Shown: in pieces, positions 14,704 through 19,016 of the stretch
Position numbering within the stretch: position 1 is the first letter of the stretch
Layout of the letters: the number at the start of each line of letters is the position of its first letter
DNA from: CAZILN01 sp964540005
Lineage (GTDB): Bacteria; Bacteroidota; Bacteroidia; Bacteroidales; SM23-62
Length of the DNA: 19,016 bases
Assembly: GCA_964540005.1 (NCBI GenBank)
Contig: CAZILN010000126.1
Span: 1 to 19,016, forward strand
Reading direction: 5' to 3'
Position numbers and translations under genes: made by a program
The notes under the pieces: model-generated
Database searches by the model: none
What the model saw: only the letters and a program-made list of their open reading frames with translations
Told to the model about the DNA's origin: nothing

Positions 14704-15917
14704 TGAAACACATTATTCTAATTATTGCTTCTGCAGCCATCCTGTTTACGGGCTGCAGGCAACAGGCTGGACAGCTGAGTGATGAAGAAATAGCCCAACT
14801 GCACCAGTCTCTTTATACCATTGACACCCATACCGATACGCCTTATCTCCTGCTCAGGGAAGGAACTGACCTGAGTATCAGGAACGAAGCCCGGGAGGGT
14901 GTCGGTAAAATTGATATACCCCGCATGACCGAAGGCGGACTTGACGGGGTATTCTTTGCCGTATATACCCGCCAGGGTGAATGCTCGGAGGAAGGATACC
15001 GGGAAATAAGGGAACAGGCGCAGAAGATCTTCGATTCCATACATTCTTTTATTGACAGGGTGCCGGAAGTTGAACTGGCACTGAATTCAGAAGACCTGAA
15101 GAGGATCAGCGACCAGGACAGGCACGCGATTTATATAGGGATGGAAAACGGCTATCCTGTTGGCCGGGACCTCACACTGGTTGAGAAATATTATAATTTG
15201 GGAGCCAGGTATATAACCCTCTGCCACAGCAGCAATAATGATATATGTGATTCTTCCACCGATGAAGATGGACCCCGGCACGGGGGACTGAGTGAATTTG
15301 GCAGGGAAGTGGTCAGGGAAATGAACCGCCTGGGGATGATGATAGACATATCACATATGTCTGACGAATCATTCTTTGAATTGATAGAGTGCAGTACACA
15401 GCCGGTATTTGCCTCCCATTCCTGTGCCAGGGCAGTATGCGATCATCCCAGGAACCTCAGCGACAGTTTATTGGTGGCACTTGCCGATCAGGGAGGCGTG
15501 ATACAGGTATGCCTTGTCAACTCTTATGTAAAACAACAGGATCCGGCCAGGGCTGCTGCCAGGCAGGCCGTTTTTGATAAGCACGGGGATTATTACTCAC
15601 TGGATGAGGCAGGCAGGCAGGCTTTCATGTTGGACTATCATGCGGTTGATTCCCTGTACCCCGCTATAATTGGCACCGTATCGGACCTGGTGGACCATAT
15701 CGATCATATTGTCGGGCTGATTGGCATTGATTATGTGGGAATAGGAACAGACTTCGACGGCGGTGCACAACTGGAGGACTGCTACGATGTCACCGAACTG
15801 GGAAACATTACTGCCGAACTGGTCAGCCGTGGCTACTCCAAAGCCGACATCCAGAAGATCTGGTCAGGGAATTTCCTGAGAGTAATGAAAGAAGTTGAAA
15901 AGGGCAGGGAGAACTGA
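14703..15917 (+). CDS. Membrane dipeptidase (peptidase M19) lipoprotein
   Basis: A protein of 404 residues from the ATG at 14703. This start gives a leader with lipobox FTGC (Cys18); an upstream in-frame ATG at 14595 overlaps the YceI gene and adds an unlikely N-terminus. It belongs to the renal-dipeptidase family of binuclear zinc enzymes. Expected metal ligands are His43 and Asp45 (DTHTDTPY), Glu148 (GMENGYP), His218 (ISHMSD) and His239 (ASHSCAR). The 21-residue gap between the two last histidines equals that in human MDP1. GIGTDFDGG near the C-terminus is another family motif. It should hydrolyse dipeptides, possibly with D-amino-acid C-termini, at the periplasmic face. It looks intact. 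Confidence 0.94.
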   Translation: MKHIILIIASAAILFTGCRQQAGQLSDEEIAQLHQSLYTIDTHTDTPYLLLREGTDLSIRNEAREGVGKIDIPRMTEGGLDGVFFAVYTRQGECSEEGYREIREQAQKIFDSIHSFIDRVPEVELALNSEDLKRISDQDRHAIYIGMENGYPVGRDLTLVEKYYNLGARYITLCHSSNNDICDSSTDEDGPRHGGLSEFGREVVREMNRLGMMIDISHMSDESFFELIECSTQPVFASHSCARAVCDHPRNLSDSLLVALADQGGVIQVCLVNSYVKQQDPARAAARQAVFDKHGDYYSLDEAGRQAFMLDYHAVDSLYPAIIGTVSDLVDHIDHIVGLIGIDYVGIGTDFDGGAQLEDCYDVTELGNITAELVSRGYSKADIQKIWSGNFLRVMKEVEKGREN

Positions 15918-16054
15918 TCATTCAAATATAATATCTCCCGATGCCATTTCGATATACTCTTATTCCATGGAGTAGTCTCATAATTATGAAGCATGTGAAT
16001 GGGAAATGATCCCGGATCTGTTAATGATAGAGAAGAAATCCTGGAAATAACTTA

Positions 16055-16681
16055 TTACATATCCAATATTTCTGAAAGACTATTATACGGGAATTTACTG
16101 CCTTTGCTCTTAATGGTCTGTATAAAGTCGTCACATTCATCCTCGCTTAAAATTCCTTGCCTGTAGCCCTTTAAGATTATATCCTGAGTCCTTATATATT
16201 CAATTTTGTGAAAATCACAGTATCTATGTATATCCTTTAAATTGCTACTGGCCAGAATATTTTTATTAAATCTGCAATAAACCAAACAAGCACTTTCTCC
16301 TTTGCCTAATGCATGCCCTCTAATGGATGTTAAATGAGCATATTCTATAATATATTCCTCATCTTCAGGGAAATTCAACTCTTGTACATCGCTGTCATCG
16401 ATAAAATTTTGAATTACGCGAGCGCATTCCCCGAAGCTCTGCTTCGGGGTTAGCGAGCACAAATAAAAATAGACAATTAATCGATGATTCCTCGCAGCTC
16501 TGCTGCGAGGAGAGTCAATAATAACATCCCATCCACTCCTAGCTGAGATTTCCTGTTTTACAATATCCAGAATAATTAGTCGCTGGGGATAAATAATTGA
16601 AAGTTTGTCAAGTTGATACCCTTTAATAAAATGGCTGAGTACATCTGCATCGAGTACGATTTTCTTATCAGGATTGCTCAT
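16055..16681 (-). CDS. PIN-like nuclease, third gene of the XRE-ImmA module
   Basis: A protein of 208 residues. The PIN-like layout is visible: KIVLDADVLSHFI (Asp11, Asp13), VKQE (Glu44), GKGESACLVYC (Glu129) and NILASSNLKD (Asp150). These are the right order and kind of acidic residues for a metal-dependent RNase. Residues 57-86 contain two segments, PRSRAAR and TPKQSFGE, encoded by two palindromes (16490-16510 and 16429-16449). They break up the chain between WDVIID and VIQNFIDD yet keep the frame open. Whether they leave the enzyme active is unknown. The start ATG overlaps the end of the ImmA gene by 14 bp. Codons are AT-rich compared with the rest of the window. A toxin or stress-nuclease role is inferred from context. 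Confidence 0.75.
   Translation of the reverse strand: MSNPDKKIVLDADVLSHFIKGYQLDKLSIIYPQRLIILDIVKQEISARSGWDVIIDSPRSRAARNHRLIVYFYLCSLTPKQSFGECARVIQNFIDDSDVQELNFPEDEEYIIEYAHLTSIRGHALGKGESACLVYCRFNKNILASSNLKDIHRYCDFHKIEYIRTQDIILKGYRQGILSEDECDDFIQTIKSKGSKFPYNSLSEILDM
16429..16510. repeat. Pair of REP-like palindromes inside the PIN gene
   Basis: CCCCGAAG-CTCTG-CTTCGGGG (16429-16449) and CCTCGCAG-CTCTG-CTGCGAGG (16490-16510) have 8-bp stems and the same five-base loop, 40 bp apart. The two stems differ at two pairs, and both differences are compensated on the other arm, so it is the fold that is conserved. On the minus strand each is followed by AAT. They are clearly more GC-rich than the gene around them and look like a small mobile palindromic element inserted in frame. 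Confidence 0.85.
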
Positions 16682-17399
16682 TCTTACTATCTGCCAGGTC
16701 TATATCAAATCCAATATCTCGCATGAGATCAACATAATGAGATTCTGAGATTTTTTCTTTATCATATAGTTCTTTTGCTATTGTCCCATAATCACCAATT
16801 ACTAAATTATGACGCCCAGGTTGATATAATTTGACATCGTAACCATATAATCGTGCGTTCTTTAATACATCATATTTATACTCTTCGTATTTCTTATAAT
16901 CTATTAAATTGAGACCATGAAGTCTATGCAACAAAGCATTTCGGGAACATCCGAAATACTGTTCAATTTTAAATATTGTCGGTAGTTCGATTGCATTCTT
17001 TTTTAATTCATTGTCAGGGATAAGATTAATAATGCCATCACCTGGTAATAATAGATATGCTGCAAAACTGTCGGCATCATATTCATGTTTATTTTTAATT
17101 ATAAAGTCCCCTGTACTGCATGGGTGAAAATCAAAATCTTGTTGAAAGCATAGATGATATATTTCATGGCAAATTGTAAAATTTTGTCTGCCAATTGGAT
17201 GTTCTGAATTTATCAGTATAAACTTGTTATCGTTGCTTTTAAACGACATACCAGAGAAGCTACCACTGAGCCGTCTGAACACTGCAATAATATTAAGCTT
17301 TAACAATAGACTATTAAATGGGATTGGGTCATTTGACCCTATATCCCATTTCGATCTGAAACTTGAAGCTTGTCTTTGTAGGATGTAATTAGTTCTCAT
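16668..17399 (-). CDS. ImmA/IrrE-family zinc metalloprotease
   Basis: A protein of 243 residues. The zinc motif HEIYH (His78, Glu79, His82) sits in FTICHEIYHLCF, followed by HEYDADSFAAYLLLP. There Asp108 takes the place of the usual Glu/Asp third ligand before 'A-x-x-F-A'. This is the COG2856 signature. Relatives cleave XRE-type repressors (ImmA on ImmR in ICEBs1; IrrE on DdrO in Deinococcus). The partner here is probably the XRE protein encoded just upstream, whose TAA stop overlaps this ATG (TAATG). The C-terminal 80 residues (from about YKYDVLKNARLYGYDV) could be a sensing part and are not recognised. The gene runs 14 bp into the PIN-like gene, so the three are co-translated. Confidence 0.92.
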   Translation of the reverse strand: MRTNYILQRQASSFRSKWDIGSNDPIPFNSLLLKLNIIAVFRRLSGSFSGMSFKSNDNKFILINSEHPIGRQNFTICHEIYHLCFQQDFDFHPCSTGDFIIKNKHEYDADSFAAYLLLPGDGIINLIPDNELKKNAIELPTIFKIEQYFGCSRNALLHRLHGLNLIDYKKYEEYKYDVLKNARLYGYDVKLYQPGRHNLVIGDYGTIAKELYDKEKISESHYVDLMRDIGFDIDLADSKNEQS

Positions 17400-17740
17400 T
17401 ACCGGCTTGAAATCTGCTTCATTAAAAGATAGTTCTTTACAATTTTCTGAAAATCACTTATTTCCTTTAAGTTATCTGGGTCAAGACCATCAGACCTGTA
17501 GGCAAATGCAAGATCAGCTGCGGCCATATCAGGGTCTTCTTCTAACAGTGCAATCAGTTCAACCCCAAATAAATCCGCAAGTTTTTCTAGGTTATTGAGA
17601 GGGATTTTACGACTTCCGTTCTCATAATAACTGATCAATTCTCGAGGAACTGACAGGAATTGTGCAACTTCTTCCTGTTTTAAATGAAATTTCTTTCGGT
17701 AAGATTTGATATTCTTACCAATTATTGTTGCTGGTTCCAT
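17399..17740 (-). CDS. XRE-family helix-turn-helix regulator
   Basis: A protein of 113 residues. The helix-turn-helix spans about residues 8-65: IGKNIKSYRKKFHLKQEEVA, VPRELISYYENGSRKIPLNN, LEKLADLFGV. The C-terminal tail (ADLAFAYRSDGL, then DFQKIVKNYL) is the kind found in XRE proteins paired with ImmA-type proteases, and it probably holds the cleavage or docking site. It is the first gene of the module. TTACA half-sites around 17796-17840 overlap a possible promoter, which suggests autorepression. No signal peptide; cytoplasmic DNA-binding protein. Confidence 0.93.
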   Translation of the reverse strand: MEPATIIGKNIKSYRKKFHLKQEEVAQFLSVPRELISYYENGSRKIPLNNLEKLADLFGVELIALLEEDPDMAAADLAFAYRSDGLDPDNLKEISDFQKIVKNYLLMKQISSR

Positions 17741-17795
17741 GTTTGAGTTTTAGTTTTTGGTTTAGTTTATATATATAACGAAGGGAGAGGCAATA

Positions 17796-17840
17796 TGTTA
17801 CAAATATTACATATTTATTTATTTTAGTATAAATGTAACA
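17796..17840 (-). promoter_or_regulatory. Candidate operator and promoter of the XRE module
   Basis: TGTTACA (17796-17802), ATTACAT (17806-17812) and TGTAACA (17834-17840) share one half-site in direct and inverted form. The first two flank a minus-strand AATATTTG word (17801-17808), which is close to the TAnnTTTG box. A repressor bound there would cover the promoter. The leader to the XRE start is about 55 bases and contains TA repeats. The whole 343-bp gap 17741-18083 has no gene; besides this site it holds the hairpins described separately. Confidence 0.4.
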
Positions 17841-17913
17841 ATAAAATATTTAAAAAAAACAATTATGTGTAAAGTTACGATCTGATATATAGGTTTATAT
17901 ATATAAATAACTA

Positions 17914-17947
17914 TCCAGGCAATATCTGGTAATATAGATTGCCTGGA
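17914..17947. other. Hairpin with a 10-bp stem
   Basis: TCCAGGCAAT (17914-17923) pairs with ATTGCCTGGA (17938-17947). It lies next to the sod terminator. Its 5' arm region CAATATCTG (17920-17928) is also complementary to the loop of the neighbouring hairpin (17976-17984), so the two could pair alternatively if transcribed together. Confidence 0.55.
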
Positions 17948-17964
17948 ATTGACCTGAAAATAAA

Positions 17965-17995
17965 ACTGCCAAAATCAGATATTGATCTTGGCAGT
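17965..17995 (-). terminator. Probable terminator of the sod gene
   Basis: ACTGCCAA (17965-17972) pairs with TTGGCAGT (17988-17995), with a further ATCA/TGAT pairing inside. On the minus strand the stem is followed by TTTATTTT. It lies about 90 bp after the sod stop. Confidence 0.6.
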
Positions 17996-18021
17996 TATAT
18001 AATAAGTCTTAACTTTTCTTC

Positions 18022-18041
18022 TGTTACCATATTTTGTAACA
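18022..18041. promoter_or_regulatory. TGTTAC/GTAACA inverted repeat
   Basis: TGTTAC and GTAACA are separated by eight bases. They are nested in a looser stem, CTTTTCTT/AAGAAAAG. The half-site equals those in front of the XRE gene, although it is 280 bp further away and within the sod 3' region. It may be an extra regulator site or part of the sod 3' hairpin. Confidence 0.35.
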
Positions 18042-18083
18042 TACCAAAGAAAAGTAATTGGTACTAAAATTAAGCATTAGAGA

Positions 18084-18683
18084 TTACACCTGAAACCGCC
18101 TGGCTACTTCATTCCAGTCAACCACGTCCCACCATGCACTGATGTAATCCGGACGACGGTTCTGGTACTTGAGGTAATAAGCATGTTCCCAGACATCCAG
18201 GGTCAGCAGTGGAGTACCTTTCACATCAGCCACATCCATCAGGGGATTGTCCTGGTTCGCAGTAGAATTGACAACCAGTCCGGATTCAGTCTTCACCAGC
18301 CATGCCCAGCCCGATCCAAAACGGGTGGCTGCAGCATCAGAGAATTTCTTCTTGAAATCTTCAAAGGACCCGAAGCTTTTGTTCAGGGCATCCAGGAGGC
18401 TGCCGTCGGGCTTGCCGGTACCTGAACCTGTCATTACATCCCAGAACAGGTTGTGGTTAAAATATCCGCCGCCATTATTTCTGACTGCGACAGAATATTT
18501 GGATACATTTTTAAATAAGTCTTCGATTGACAGATCTGCCAGTTCGGAACCTTCGACGGCATCATTCAGCTTGGCTGTATAAGCAGCGTGGTGCTTGCTG
18601 TGGTGTATTTCCATAGTCCTTGCATCTATGCTCGGTTCAAGAGCGTCGTACGCGTATTTAAGATCAGGTAATTTAAAAGCCAT
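18084..18683 (-). CDS. sodA: Superoxide dismutase, Mn-type
   Basis: A protein of 199 residues converting superoxide to oxygen and hydrogen peroxide in the cytoplasm (no signal peptide). Metal ligands are His27 (EIHHSKHHAAYT), His77 (YFNHNLFW), Asp163 and His167 (LDVWEHAYYLKYQNRRPDY). The outer-sphere Gln is Gln144 in STANQDNPL, with Gly in the NNGGG segment. That is the Mn-SOD arrangement; Fe enzymes carry the Gln in the earlier segment. Some Bacteroidota enzymes are cambialistic, so Fe use cannot be excluded. The gene is monocistronic, with its own promoter box (18717-18724) and terminator (17965-17995). Confidence 0.96.
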   Translation of the reverse strand: MAFKLPDLKYAYDALEPSIDARTMEIHHSKHHAAYTAKLNDAVEGSELADLSIEDLFKNVSKYSVAVRNNGGGYFNHNLFWDVMTGSGTGKPDGSLLDALNKSFGSFEDFKKKFSDAAATRFGSGWAWLVKTESGLVVNSTANQDNPLMDVADVKGTPLLTLDVWEHAYYLKYQNRRPDYISAWWDVVDWNEVARRFQV

Positions 18684-18716
18684 TGTATTAATATTTTATA
18701 TGGTTACTATTAAAAG

Positions 18717-18724
18717 CAAATATA
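18717..18724 (-). promoter_or_regulatory. -7 promoter box of the sod gene
   Basis: Minus-strand TATATTTG is a full match to TAnnTTTG, 33 bp before the ATG. The nearest TTG is only 14 bp further up, so the -33 element is weak. The rest of the stretch 18725-18860 shows no gene. Confidence 0.55.
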
Positions 18725-18860
18725 CAACTATATAGACTCAATATAAATAGATAAATCCTAAATATTTGTTAATTATGGCAGTCCCGGCAAGCAGGAATTT
18801 TCATAATTTATCCAATATCTTGGAAGCGACAATCCCAATACAGCAATAAAGCACTGACAC

Positions 18861-19016
18861 AATAACGGCACTAAAACAACAATTGCACAAAAACAATAAC
18901 GGCAATAAAACAACAACCGCAATAAAACAACAATTGCACTAAAACAACAATTGCACTAAAACAACAATTGCACTAAAACAACAATTGCACTAAAACAACA
19001 ATTGCACTAAAACAAC
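18861..19016. repeat. 17-bp tandem repeat running off the right edge
   Basis: Nine full units of 17 bp start at 18861, 18878, 18895, 18912, 18929, 18946, 18963, 18980 and 18997, with the first three bases of a tenth at the edge. Units 5-9 are identical (AACAATTGCACTAAAAC). Units 1-4 vary, with units 1 and 3 having AATAACGGCA. Seventeen is not a multiple of three, so the array is not a coding repeat. Its full length is unknown. Confidence 0.92.

Noticed and set aside
15918..16054. A terminator or small RNA between the convergent dipeptidase and PIN genes
   Set aside because: Only a short palindrome (TCATAATTATGA at 15978-15989) was found, with no stable stem followed by a T run.
16429..16510. 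The two GC-rich hairpins as CRISPR repeats or a terminator
   Set aside because: Only two copies with different stems occur, they lie in the middle of an open reading frame, and no T run or further spacing pattern is present.
16055..17740. The XRE-ImmA-PIN genes as part of a prophage or integrative element
   Set aside because: No integrase, structural, replication or conjugation gene and no attachment repeat is seen within the window. The flanks are ordinary housekeeping genes, although the module itself may have been acquired.
18861..19016. The 17-bp array as a CRISPR array or coding repeat
   Set aside because: There are no unique spacers between units, and the period is not a multiple of three.

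Overview
The window looks like a chromosomal stretch of a Bacteroidota bacterium, probably a Bacteroidales or Marinilabiliales relative. The reasons are a FISUMP/SprB-repeat surface protein, an ECF sigma operon carrying DUF4097 and head-GIN surface proteins, an OlsF-like aminolipid synthase fusion, an almost complete lack of Shine-Dalgarno sites, and several promoter boxes of the Bacteroidota type (TAnnTTTG). All family assignments come from reading motifs by eye; no database search was possible.

Layout. (1) 1-1972, minus: the N-terminal 657 codons of a large secreted surface protein that runs off the left edge. (2) 2229-6384, minus: a compact six-gene unit of ECF sigma factor, one-span membrane anti-sigma candidate, DUF4097-like exported protein, head-GIN lipoprotein and two small beta-barrel-like exported proteins. 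It ends in a 24-bp-period repeat and an intrinsic terminator. (3) 6480-8345, minus: apolipoprotein N-acyltransferase (lnt) with a 57-bp tandem repeat expanding one loop. (4) 8683-9552 (minus, EamA exporter) and 9693-10319 (plus, LysE-type exporter) diverge around a perfect GATC-rich palindrome. (5) 10501-15917, plus: OlsF-like acyltransferase fusion, a small exported protein, a PstS-like binding lipoprotein, a YceI protein and an M19 dipeptidase lipoprotein. (6) 16055-17740, minus: an AT-rich three-gene module of XRE regulator, ImmA/IrrE metalloprotease and PIN-like nuclease with overlapping genes. (7) 18084-18683, minus: an Mn-type superoxide dismutase. The window ends in a 17-bp tandem repeat that continues past the right edge.

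Much of the window serves the cell envelope: lipoprotein maturation (Lnt), lipoproteins that would use it, aminolipid synthesis, exporters, and a sigma/anti-sigma pair probably controlling surface proteins. The most system-like and least familiar element is the XRE-ImmA-PIN module. Its nuclease gene carries two covarying, REP-like hairpins read through in frame. The other unusual features are repeats: the 19-bp-arm GATC palindrome, the in-frame repeat in lnt, the 16+8 bp repeat after the sigma operon and the 17-bp array at the edge. No rRNA, tRNA, CRISPR array, integrase or transposase was seen.
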